Assembly: GCF_029168945.1 (NCBI RefSeq)
Contig: NC_083610.1
Coordinates: 78,297,580 to 78,361,579, forward strand
Reading direction: 5' to 3'
DNA: 64,000 bases
Origin: Cannabis sativa
Lineage: Eukaryota; Streptophyta; Magnoliopsida; Rosales; Cannabaceae
Part shown: piece by piece, positions 46,886 to 56,134 of the stretch
How positions within the stretch are numbered: the stretch's first letter is position 1
Layout: every line of letters begins with the position of its first letter
The notes under the pieces: generated by a model
Databases searched by the model: none
The model's input: only the letters and a program-made list of their open reading frames with translations
Told to the model about the DNA's origin: nothing
Position numbers and translations under genes: made by a program

Positions 46886-49807
46886 CAAACTCGATACATG
46901 AGATTCCATAGGATTACTTTGATATCTAGCACACACTCCCACACTGTAACAGATATCAGGACGACTAGCAGTTAAATACAAAAGACTTCCAATCATGCTA
47001 CGATAGAGTGTAGTGTCTACCTTTACTCCATTCTCATCTTTTGTTAATTTCAGTGTGGTGCTCATAGGAGTACTTACCTGCTTAGCCGATTCAAGGCCAA
47101 ATTTCTTGACAAGGTTCTTAGCATACTTGCTTTGAGATACAAATGTACCTCCTTCCATTTGTCTCACTTGAAGACCCAGAAAGAAATTAAGCTCACCAAC
47201 CATGCTCATTTCAAATTCACTTTTCATTTGATCAACAAATACCTGCACTTCATGGTTAGATGTAGAACCAAAAACTATACCATCAATATAAATTTGAGCA
47301 ATGATAAAATCAGATTTTATATGTTTGATGAAAAGAGTTTTATCCACACTACCTCTGTGATAGCCATGAGAAAGTAAAAATTGAGTCAACCTTTCATACC
47401 AAGCTCGAGGAGCTTGTTTCAAACCATACAAGGCTTTTTCAAGTTTGTATACATGGTCTGGAAATTGAGGATCTTCGAATCCTTTTGGTTGCTCAACATA
47501 AACTTCCTCATTCAAAATACCATTTAGGAAGGCAGATTTCACATCCATTTGAAACAATTTAATATTCAGAATACAAGCAATACACAAAAGTAAACGAATT
47601 GATTCTAATCTTGCAACAGGAGCAAAAGTTTCATCAAAATCAATACCTTCTACCTGTGTGTACCCTTGAGCCACCAAACGTGCCTTGTTTCTCACAATTG
47701 TACCGAACTCATCACTTTTATTTTTAAACAACCACTTTGTTCCAATAATATTTATACCTTTTGGTCTTCGGACCAAAATCCATACCTTGTTGCGAACAAA
47801 TTGGTTGAGTTCCTCTTGCATTGCATTGAGCCATTCCTCAAAGGTCATGGCTTCCTTCACATTTTTCGGTTCATATTGAGAGACAAAGCAAAGAAAGCTG
47901 ATTAAATTAATATACCTTCTGCGAGTTACCATGCTTTCTTCAGGATTTCCAAGGATGAGATCTTTTGGATGATTCAGTTTGACTCTGGTGCTTGGTTCTT
48001 TCTGAATAGAGTCAGTGATGATGTTTGGATGAGTCAAGATAGACGGTTCTGGTTCTCCAGTTTCAGTTGCAGCAGCGAGATTCGTCATTTGCGGCATCGG
48101 CAATGGGTTCCGCCGCATCGGATCCGCCGTTACAACTTCTGGAGGAGTATCCATGAGACTATCTATCTTGGCTTCTGTTGAAAACTCTGAAAAATCTCTA
48201 AAATCATCAACAACCACATTAGCTGATTCCAAAACAGTTTGAGTTCTCATGTTATAAACACGATAAGCTCTACTGTTTAAGGAATATCCAATAAACACAC
48301 CAACATCACTTTTAGCATCAAATTTTCCAATATGCTCACGATCTCTATAGACATAACACACACATCCAAAAACATGAAAATGACTTACATTGGGACGCTT
48401 ACCTTTCCAGATTTCATAAGATGTTTTTGAGGTACCTGGACGGATAAACACTCTGTTTATTATGTAGCAAGCTGTGTTAATAGCTTCAGCCCATAAGCGC
48501 TTTGTCAACTTCTTGCTATTTAACATCACTCTTGCCATTTCCTGTAATGTTCGATTCTTCCTCTCAACAACTCCATTTTGTTGAGGAGTTTTGGGAGCTG
48601 AAAATTCATGAGTTATACCTGTAGACTTGCAAAAATCATCATACACAGAATTTTCAAACTCCTTACCATGATCACTTCGAATTCGAACAATTTTCCCAAT
48701 ATTACAACATTTCTCAACTCTTAATCTCAGACAAAGAGTTTTAAAGGCATCAAAAGTGTCAGATTTTTCTCTTAAGAAATCTACCCAAGTAAAACGAGAG
48801 AAATCATCAACACACACAAAGATATATCGTTTACCATTCAAACTTTCAACTTGGATTGGACCCATAAGATCCATGTGAAGCAATTCCAATACCTTTGAGG
48901 TATTGATATCAGACACAGGCTTGTGAGTGATTTTTAATTGCTTCCCAAGTTGACACGGTTCACACTTACCTTCACTTTCCTTACCAAGCTTGGGAAGACC
49001 TCGAACAATACCTGCATTTGACAGTTTTTTCAGGTTTTTAAAATTAATATGCCCAAGCTTGGCATGCCACAGATCTGTGGTGTTGTTGATAGCTGAATGA
49101 CAAGTAAACACAGGGGTTAGAGTGTAACAGTTATCATTGGATCGAAATCCTTGCAAGATACATTCATTGTCATCATTCAGAACATAACAATGATCACTAT
49201 CAAAAGAAACAGTAAACCCTTGATCACAGATTTGACTGATGCTAAGTAAATTAGCCCTCAGTCCTTCAACTAACATCACATTTTTCAGTCTAGGTAACCC
49301 TTCAAAATTTAGAGTTCCCATACCAACAACTTTTCCAGATAAGCCATTACCAAAAGTGACTTCTCCACATTGCATAGGCCGAATGTTAGTCAAAAAATCC
49401 TTGTCACCTGTCATATGTCTAGAGCAACCACTGTCAAAATACCACATTTGAGATACAGCAGCTTTATCAGAAAACCCAGCTAGACACTTCTTTTTCACCC
49501 ATATTTGTTTCAAACCTTTATGTTTCTTTTGAGATTTTTTCAAATTATCAAAATAATTTGTTTTAAAGAGATTTTTCAATGTGAAACATTTAGGTCTGAT
49601 ATGACCTTTTCTACCACAAAAATGACAAATGGGAACAAATCTTTTTACCTGAGATCTTACCCTTTTTGAAAATCCTGGAGATTTTGCAGCATCAGAAGCT
49701 GTTCTTGCTGCACCAGGCTGTGAAACTGTTACGGCAGAGTTTGTAGCCTCAAGGTGATTCGTTGGAACACTAGATTTTACAAACTTCGTGACTCCAGAAC
49801 TTTCCAT
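46883..49807 (-). CDS. Sirevirus Pol: protease, integrase, reverse transcriptase
   Basis: 974 residues in one frame; the start is a convenience Met, since the frame really continues from Gag. Order: a zinc knuckle CHFCGRKGHIRPKC (61-74); aspartic protease FDSGCSRHMTG (about 124-134); GAG pre-integrase LWHAKLGHINFKNL (about 245); integrase core with the acidic triad visible in LLHMDLMGP, IRSDHGKEFEN and NGVVERKNRT; then reverse transcriptase (KWLFKNK, ARLVAQGYTQVEGIDFDETF, QMDVKSAFLNG). The catalytic YVDD box reads YIDG (about residue 840): the second aspartate is lost, which should abolish polymerase activity. It ends at a frame change before RNase H. Long and otherwise intact, so probably recently active. 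Confidence 0.9.
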   Translation of the reverse strand: MESSGVTKFVKSSVPTNHLEATNSAVTVSQPGAARTASDAAKSPGFSKRVRSQVKRFVPICHFCGRKGHIRPKCFTLKNLFKTNYFDNLKKSQKKHKGLKQIWVKKKCLAGFSDKAAVSQMWYFDSGCSRHMTGDKDFLTNIRPMQCGEVTFGNGLSGKVVGMGTLNFEGLPRLKNVMLVEGLRANLLSISQICDQGFTVSFDSDHCYVLNDDNECILQGFRSNDNCYTLTPVFTCHSAINNTTDLWHAKLGHINFKNLKKLSNAGIVRGLPKLGKESEGKCEPCQLGKQLKITHKPVSDINTSKVLELLHMDLMGPIQVESLNGKRYIFVCVDDFSRFTWVDFLREKSDTFDAFKTLCLRLRVEKCCNIGKIVRIRSDHGKEFENSVYDDFCKSTGITHEFSAPKTPQQNGVVERKNRTLQEMARVMLNSKKLTKRLWAEAINTACYIINRVFIRPGTSKTSYEIWKGKRPNVSHFHVFGCVCYVYRDREHIGKFDAKSDVGVFIGYSLNSRAYRVYNMRTQTVLESANVVVDDFRDFSEFSTEAKIDSLMDTPPEVVTADPMRRNPLPMPQMTNLAAATETGEPEPSILTHPNIITDSIQKEPSTRVKLNHPKDLILGNPEESMVTRRRYINLISFLCFVSQYEPKNVKEAMTFEEWLNAMQEELNQFVRNKVWILVRRPKGINIIGTKWLFKNKSDEFGTIVRNKARLVAQGYTQVEGIDFDETFAPVARLESIRLLLCIACILNIKLFQMDVKSAFLNGILNEEVYVEQPKGFEDPQFPDHVYKLEKALYGLKQAPRAWYERLTQFLLSHGYHRGSVDKTLFIKHIKSDFIIAQIYIDGIVFGSTSNHEVQVFVDQMKSEFEMSMVGELNFFLGLQVRQMEGGTFVSQSKYAKNLVKKFGLESAKQVSTPMSTTLKLTKDENGVKVDTTLYRSMIGSLLYLTASRPDICYSVGVCARYQSNPMESHVSSL

Positions 49808-51222
49808 TCCATTAGAACCAAGGCCTGCGAAACCTCTCGACCTCGCATTCGAGCTTTTTCAAAAATAGAAGATCCAGGGTTAAGCATTTGAACATTTTTC
49901 TTAAAATTTTCAAGTTCCTTCTTTAATAGAGAGATTTTTTCATCTTTATCACAAAAACTTGTCTCATATTCTTTTATTTTCAAATCACACATTTCAATCT
50001 GATGAGACAATTTTTTATTCAATTTATTCAACTCTCTATTTTCAGAAGCAACCTGAATCCATTTTTCATACATGACTTTGTATGATTCAGCAAGAGATTC
50101 TTCACAGATTTCAGACTCATCTGAATCTGATTCCTCTTGTTTGGTGGTATTATTCAGACATACCAATCTAGCTTTCACCTGTGAATCACACAACACATTA
50201 GTCATAATAGAGGTTAGGGCAACATTTTCAGCAATATCTTCATCACTTTCGGTTTCATCATCACTCCAAGTGACATTGAAACTTTTCTTATTCTTTTTCA
50301 AAGTGTTTGCACACTCAGCTTGAGTATGCCCAAAACCTTCACATTCCCTGCACTGAATTCCCTTTTTGTTAGAGACAGATAGTTTAATGAAAGTATTACC
50401 TTTTGAACCTTTCGAAATATTCTTTTTATTTCCCATCTTTTTCATATATTTCTGAAAATTCTTAGTTAATAAAGCCATCTCATCATCACATTCACTATCA
50501 GAATTTTCATTATCAGCAACTTTCAAAGCAATACTTTTACCTTTATCAGCAATGGATTTGGGTTTGTCCTTTTGTTTAATCTGTTGATTTAATTCAAAAG
50601 TACGTAAGGAACCCATCAATTCTTCCACTTTCGTAGTGCTAAAATCTTTAGCTTCCTCCATTGCCAAAAGTTTAGTATCAAACCTTTCTGGAAGAACTCT
50701 AACAATTTTTCTCACAAGAACAGAATCATCAAGCTTTTCTCCAAGAGCAAAATATTCATTAGCAATGTCAGATAATTTTTCATAAAATTCAGTTAAAGTT
50801 TCATTATCAGACATTCTAAGCTCATCAAATTTAGTTTGAAGCATGATAAATCTAGATCTTTTCACATCAGAAGTTCCTTCAAACTGAGTTTGAAGAATCT
50901 CCCAAGCTTCCTTAGCAGAAACACAAGATGATATAAGTTTAATGTAACCCTCACCTACACCATCAAAGATAGCATGCAAGGCTTTGCTATTGTAGGCGGA
51001 TAGTTTATCATCTTCAATAGACCATTCCAGTTCAGATTTTATAGTAGTATTACCTGAAGAATCTATCTCAACTGGAAGAGACCAACCTGATAGAACCATT
51101 CTCCAAGCCTTCTCATCTTGAGATTTGATGAAGGCCCTCATTCTAACTTTCCAATAAGGATAGTTAGAGTCATTAAGCAACGATGGTCTAGACATAGAAC
51201 TTCCTTCTGCAAAAAATGACAT
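49777..51222 (-). CDS. Sirevirus Gag (UBN2 / copia Gag with CCHC knuckle)
   Basis: I chose the Met at 51222 (MSFFAEGSSMSRP), just after the PBS; the frame is open from 51279. Residues 1-230 resemble the copia Gag domain (NYPYWKVRMRAFIKSQDEKAW; LTEFYEKLSDIANEYFALGE; VRKIVRVLPERFDTKLLAME). A knuckle CRECEGFGHTQAEC (C-X2-C-X4-H-X4-C) follows at about residue 300, then an acidic region and a coiled-coil-like segment near the end (SEICEESLAESYKVMYEK to KELENFKKN). Its last 27 or so codons overlap pol: homology moves to the other frame near 49835, implying an ancestral single Gag-Pol ORF with an indel. Confidence 0.85.
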   Translation of the reverse strand: MSFFAEGSSMSRPSLLNDSNYPYWKVRMRAFIKSQDEKAWRMVLSGWSLPVEIDSSGNTTIKSELEWSIEDDKLSAYNSKALHAIFDGVGEGYIKLISSCVSAKEAWEILQTQFEGTSDVKRSRFIMLQTKFDELRMSDNETLTEFYEKLSDIANEYFALGEKLDDSVLVRKIVRVLPERFDTKLLAMEEAKDFSTTKVEELMGSLRTFELNQQIKQKDKPKSIADKGKSIALKVADNENSDSECDDEMALLTKNFQKYMKKMGNKKNISKGSKGNTFIKLSVSNKKGIQCRECEGFGHTQAECANTLKKNKKSFNVTWSDDETESDEDIAENVALTSIMTNVLCDSQVKARLVCLNNTTKQEESDSDESEICEESLAESYKVMYEKWIQVASENRELNKLNKKLSHQIEMCDLKIKEYETSFCDKDEKISLLKKELENFKKNVQMLNPGSSIFEKARMRGREVSQALVLMEWKVLESRSL

Positions 51223-51266
51223 TCTAACAAAAACGTTATAGGACCACACTAAGAGTTTAGTGTCCC

Positions 51267-51278
51267 GCTCTGATACCA
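51267..51278 (-). other. Primer-binding site, initiator tRNA-Met
   Basis: On the minus strand TGGTATCAGAGC, two bases from the LTR end. A perfect match to the plant initiator tRNA-Met 3' end complement as used by most copia elements. Confidence 0.9.
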
Positions 51279-51280
51279 AT

Positions 51281-52822
51281 TGAAAAACCGTGTTTTTGCA
51301 AATGTCAGTTGTATATACGAAAATATAAAAACTGTAAGCGTTTGCGGAAATAGAAAGTCATTCTCGCTACAAAGAACCGAACAGCGTAATATAAAATATT
51401 TACAGAAAAATAAATAACTTGACACAAGAGATTTATACGTGGTATCAGTGTTCTCCCGAACACTCCTAGTCCACGGGGCCACGCCCAAAGAATGAAATCA
51501 ATTAATAAAGTATCAAAATTACAAAGACAATTGACTTAAACAAGTTTAGATTCCCTCTAAAGTATTGCCGCAATCCTTTGTAATCCACTTTATGAATCTG
51601 ACTTCTTGAAACACCTTCAAGCCCGAACTCCCTTCGTCTTTGAAGTGTGAGTGCTTACTTCCTCCCGAAGTAAGGCTTCAACAAGTCTTCTCCCGAAGAC
51701 CAAGTGCTTACTTCCTCCCGAAGTAAGGCTTCAACAAGTCTTCTCCCGAAGACCAAGTGCTTACTTCCTCCCGAAGTAAGGCTTCAACAAGTCTTCTCCC
51801 GAAGACCAAGTGCTTACTTCCTCCCGAAGTAAGGCTTTATCAAGTCTTCTCCCGAAGACCAATCTCTTGTTCAGTCAAGTAGTTCTTCACAACCTCTAGG
51901 ATAGAGTAAGAACAGAAATAGAACAACTAGAACCTAGATGAACAACTAGGCTCTCACAAAACAAAGAAAGACTCTCTTCTCTCAAAAGATAAATGTAGAA
52001 AATGAATAATGGAAGAGGTAATCCGAATGGTTGCTCTCTAGGCTCTATTTATAGATCATAGAAACCAAAGAGGCAACCACAAGTTCGAATTAGCAGCTGT
52101 ACAAAAACTTTCCAAAAGAAACACGATCTGCTACATCAGATTCTTATCGACGCGAGATCCGCCCTTAAACGGAAACTTACTAAAATCGGGTCCGATCTTC
52201 TTTCAATGCTTGATTCCTGCCAAAAACAGATTAGATATTCTGATTGTATCAAGATACAATCGAAATCAATAAGGAAAAGGCAATAAACAAAGTTTCCCTA
52301 AAAAAAGACAACTTTCCAAAAGAGAATTCCTTCTCTTTTGAGAAGTTTTCAACAAAGGAAAGTTCAGCTGAAAGTGCAACTTTCCAAACAAGGAAAAGGG
52401 CAACTACAATCCGAATTTATAAGGTAAGAAATCGAATATGAATGCACAACAATCTTACCATAAATGGAAAAATTATTTTGTCAACTAACTTGCCAAAAAA
52501 AGACTTTACAATCTCCCCCTTTGGCACTTTAGATGAACAAAATAATTTTTAACATAAAGTACCTGCAAGGCAAAGTTAGCAAGAGCAAAAGATACTACTC
52601 CCCCTGAGTAACACAATCGAATATCACAAAGAAACCAAAAACAAGCTAACTTTAAAAGATATGTTCACAAGTACTAACCAACCACAACTCCCCCTGGAAA
52701 AAAGGTCTAGAGTTGATAAAAATAAATTGAATAGAGTTGATAAAAACAAATTGAATGCTCAATAAAATGCACATTAATTAAAAAATATTTTGACAACTAA
52801 ATTGCCAAAAAAGGACCTAACA
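51281..52822 (-). repeat. 5' LTR of the Sirevirus
   Basis: 1542 bp, same termini as the partner LTR. It contains the 53-bp repeats at 51650-51861 and the duplicated polypurine module. TSD ACATT at 52823-52827. Two clusters of differences from the other LTR at about 51345-51392 and 52138-52182. Confidence 0.95.
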
Positions 52823-53821
52823 ACATTAATACTTAATGCCCCTAAAAATATTAAATCACAATAAAAAAATATAGTAACATAATTAATGCTAAAGTAGGCT
52901 ACGGTTATGCAAAAATCAAAAGCTACAATGACTAAATTAAAAATTAATGATTGAAAGTTGGAGGTTAGGAATATTTTTTATTGATATAGTATTAGTAATA
53001 GTTATTAAAATTAATTAAAAGAAGGGAACAATTAGAAAAAGATAAAACAGATTAGAGCAATTGTAGAGAAACACCTCACTATTCTAACAACACATATGTC
53101 TATATATATCATTTACAATTGTCTTTAAAACTTTATTTTTAAATTATAATTAACAATTAATTAATTATTGTCTTTTCAACTTTTTTTTATATTATAAGTA
53201 ACAATTAATTAATTATTATCTTTTCAACTTTTTATATACCGTTACAATTATTAATATTATCATTATTACTGTGTGTAAATTTTGTCATTATTACTATGTA
53301 TAAAATTTAAGTTTATTGAGTCTTTTAAAGTCTTTTTCTTAACTGAACATTAATTTTTGTATAAGAAATATCATATATGTAATAAAATATATGAAAAAGT
53401 TAGAATAAATCACAAATTAGAGAAAATTAAACACTAAAAGGAGAACGTGCCACATCATTAGGCCTAACAACACAATTATATAGATATATATATATATAAA
53501 TATAGATACTAAGGATGTATTCAATGCTATTGACAACGAGCTTATTATTCATTGTTTTCAAAATATGAAAACTCGTCGAGGACAACTCTAAAGATATGAG
53601 CTCAAAAATTGATATATTTGCTAAAATTTTAGGATATTGAGTATGTTATATATTTTGAACATCGTTTTAAATTGCTTTTTTTTTTTTTTCTATTAAAAGA
53701 TTTTTAGTGTTTGATATTTAATATCTTTTTAGTTGGGAATTGAAATATTGAATTGTATTTTTCTTTATATTTACTTATTTTTTTTGGAATATTTTTATAT
53801 ATGAAAAAAATTTGTGCCTAC

Positions 53822-54503
53822 TAGGGTTGTTCATAAAATAACCAATCCAATCCAATCCGCACGATCCAATCCAATCCAATCCGCAAAGTGTGGATATCCG
53901 CACTTGTGCGGATTGGATTGGATTAGAAAATTCAAAATCCGCACTTGTGCGGATTCGATGTTGATTGACATGTAAAAGTAACCGATCCAATCCAATTCAC
54001 ACATATTTATAACAAAATTAAAAAATTATATATACAAATAACATTTTAATGTAAAGAAAATAGTTTTTTAAAAGTCTAATACATATAATACAATTATATT
54101 GCAAAACTTAATAGATAAAATTTATATTCTATTCTTATATATTTTTTTTTTCTACATACAATTTAAAATGAAATTAAATATTTTTTTATATATACAATTT
54201 TTTTTTCTTCCTTTGAATTTGTTATTTGTTATTTTATTTATTTAATGTGTTGTTGTAAACATAAAATAATTATAATTTGTTTTATTTTGTTGTGTGAAAA
54301 AAAAATATTTTTTTCATAAATATTAAATAATTTAATATTAAAAAGTAACCAATCTAAAGTAACCAATCCAATCCGCACTTTTGCGGATTGGATTTGAGCT
54401 ATTGTGCGGATTGGATTGGATCCAAAAAATAAAATCCGCACTTAGTGCGGATTGGATGTTGTTTGACCAAAAAAGTGCGGATTAGATCGGATGAAGAGCC
54501 CTA
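53822..54503. mobile_element. hAT-like element with internal GCGGATTGGATT repeats
   Basis: 682 bp. The ends TAGGGTTGTTCAT and, inverted, TAGGGCTCTTCAT are matched TIRs. Flanks GTGCCTAC (53814-53821) and ATGCCTAC (54504-54511) form an 8-bp TSD with one mismatch, the hAT signature. Both ends carry arrays of GTGCGGATTGGATTGGATT-like phrases in inverted arrangement. No ORF of interest. Confidence 0.7.
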
Positions 54504-54511
54504 ATGCCTAC

Positions 54512-54843
54512 CCTCCAATAAAATTCTAGGTACACTGGTATGAGGTAATATTTTTTAAAAAATATATATTTTAATATTATTTATTATCAATTTATTTGTT
54601 TAACTTTTTAAAAAAGATATTATTATTTTATGTTTAAGGGAATAAAACTTATTTATTTATTTATTTTTTAGAATCGATGGGCATTAATTTTTAATAAAAG
54701 TTTTAAAATCACCCGTACTAAAATCTTTAAGATTTTGATGGACAGGAATCGACGGCATAGAAAGATTATCAGGACTGAGAACTGGCATAACCCAATTGGT
54801 GGTTCTATCTTCACCGCTCAAAAGGTTGGTCACTAGAACAACT
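54512..54843. other. Promoter-side intergenic region of ndhM
   Basis: AT-rich to about 54690, then more mixed sequence with a CCAAT box in inverted context (ACCCAATTGG near 54795). No gene. Confidence 0.3.
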
Positions 54844-54853
54844 CATCTTATCC
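54844..54853 (-). promoter_or_regulatory. I-box-like motif upstream of ndhM
   Basis: The minus strand reads GGATAAGATG, the I-box core of light-regulated plant promoters, 64-100 bp before the possible start codons. It fits a photosynthesis gene but is a short motif that occurs by chance. Confidence 0.3.
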
Positions 54854-54916
54854 AGAAAACTTTAAAGGAAAAAAAGAAAAAGCATGGACCTTTAGAATAA
54901 TAACAGCCGTACAAAA

Positions 54917-55654
54917 ATGCCCCAGATATTGGAGGGAATGGTTTTTTCAGCCATGGCAGCAGCATCCTCTTTCATGATGGTATCGTCAGCTAAAGTTTCG
55001 ACAACGAACTTGGGTTACAACATAGGTAGAAGAGAATTGAGAATGAAGAAGAGAAGGAGTTTCTCCATTTCAGCACAAAAAGCCCAGGAATCACCAGAAC
55101 AAGAGTTGAATAATAATCAAGATAGAGTGAAACAACAACAGGGAACACCACTAAGACCAGTGGAGACTCAAGTGAATGTGAAAAGCAAGAACATGAGCAG
55201 AGAATATGGTGGGCAATGGTTGAGTAGTGTGACTCGACATGTGAGGATCTATGCAGCTTATATAGACCCTGTTACATGTGAATTCGATCAAACCCAGATG
55301 GATAAGCTCACCCTTATTCTTGATCCCACCAATGAGTTTGTGTGGAACTCTGATACGTGTAATAAAGTCTATTCTTACTTCCAGGAGCTTGTTGATCACT
55401 ATGAGGTAAATAAATCTTTTTATATATATAAAATTATTGAGTTAATATCATGATGCTAACAAATTAATCATCAGGATGCACCATTGACTGAGTACACTCT
55501 TCGCTTGATTGGTTCAGACATAGAGCATTATATAAGAAAAATGTTATATGATGGAGAGATTAAGTACAATATGAATGCTCGAGTTCTCAACTTTAGCATG
55601 GGAAAGCCTCGAATTCTGTTTAATAATAATGAAATCCAACCTCAGGAGGAGTAA
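54917..55654 (+). CDS. NAD(P)H-quinone oxidoreductase subunit M, chloroplastic (NdhM)
   Basis: Two exons, 54917-55405 and 55475-55654, with a 69-bp GT-AG intron in phase 0. It gives 222 residues from the first ATG. The internal ATG at 54953, in context GCCATGGCA, gives 210 and is the likelier start. The N-terminus is rich in Ser/Ala and basic residues with few acidic ones, as in chloroplast transit peptides. The mature part carries the conserved NdhM sequence SREYGGQWLSSVTRHVRIYA, MDKLTLILDP, YSYFQELVDHYE, then YTLRLIGSDIEHYIRKMLYD. NdhM is a nuclear-encoded subunit of the stromal subcomplex A of the thylakoid NDH-1 complex, which supports cyclic electron flow around photosystem I. The reading frame is intact. 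The downstream neighbour is convergent. Confidence 0.93.
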
Positions 55655-56134
55655 TATGTTATATATATATAGTTCTTGCTTTAAGAGTGTCCATTCGAGA
55701 AGAGGTTAGCACTACTTCTATCAATTGTAACATTCTGCTCATCTTTCGAAACAATATGATTCAAAGGGTTTAATCTTATGTAGAAAAAACTATTTATAAC
55801 ATTGTAAATAATTTTGCATACACTTCATTCATTCCATACATTAATCATCCATTAAGCTATATCTCTATAATAACACTCCAAAACTTACTCCTCTGTTTTG
55901 TACACTATTCAAAACACCCAGGAAATTAAACAAAACAAAAAATGGATTTCCAATGTTTCTCTTCTCAAAATTTGAACTCCATGTAATTACAATTATAATA
56001 ATAGAAAAACAGGGATTCACAAGAAAATTGATCAAATATTTGAGACATAAAATTACTAAAAAATTAGATCAATCTGTACTGAACCATGCTTCCTTCATCA
56101 TTAGACAAATGTCATATGCAGCCTTAGTTTCCAA
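55655..56134. other. Convergent 3' flanks
   Basis: 480 bases between two stop codons facing each other. AT-rich with TTGTAA / AATAAT-type sequences suited to polyadenylation on both strands. No other gene. Confidence 0.4.

Larger units (their letters stand above)
43178..52822 (-). mobile_element. Sirevirus-type Ty1/copia retrotransposon, TSD ACATT
   Basis: 9645 bp with about 1.54-kb LTRs; ACATT flanks at 43173-43177 and 52823-52827. On the minus strand: PBS (51278-51267), Gag, protease-integrase-RT-RNase H, then about 1.6 kb without clear coding and several GGGGGAG polypurine tracts (CTCCCCCT on + near 44593, 44730, 44815, 44904, 44933). Multiple polypurine tracts and palindromic LTR repeats are described hallmarks of Sireviruses (SIRE/Maximus lineage). 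LTR similarity suggests a fairly young insertion. Confidence 0.9.
40605..53506 (-). mobile_element. Non-autonomous Helitron interrupted by a Sirevirus
   Basis: 3' end (minus strand): a 6-bp-arm, 3-base-loop GC hairpin (40618-40632), nine bases, then CTAG (40608-40605), then host T. 5' end: TCTATATTTATATATATATA starting at 53506, preceded by host A; downstream it reads TAATTGTGTTGTTAGGCC and GATGTGGCACG, typical of plant Helitron 5' ends. Without the 9.65-kb Sirevirus and one TSD copy it would be about 3.25 kb. I see no Rep/helicase coding in 40640-43177 or 52823-53500. Confidence 0.65.

Noticed and set aside
53775..54441. Minus-strand frames with repeated Ile-Gly-Leu-Asp-Trp
   Set aside because: These are translations of the GGATTGGATT arrays of a hAT-like element, not proteins.
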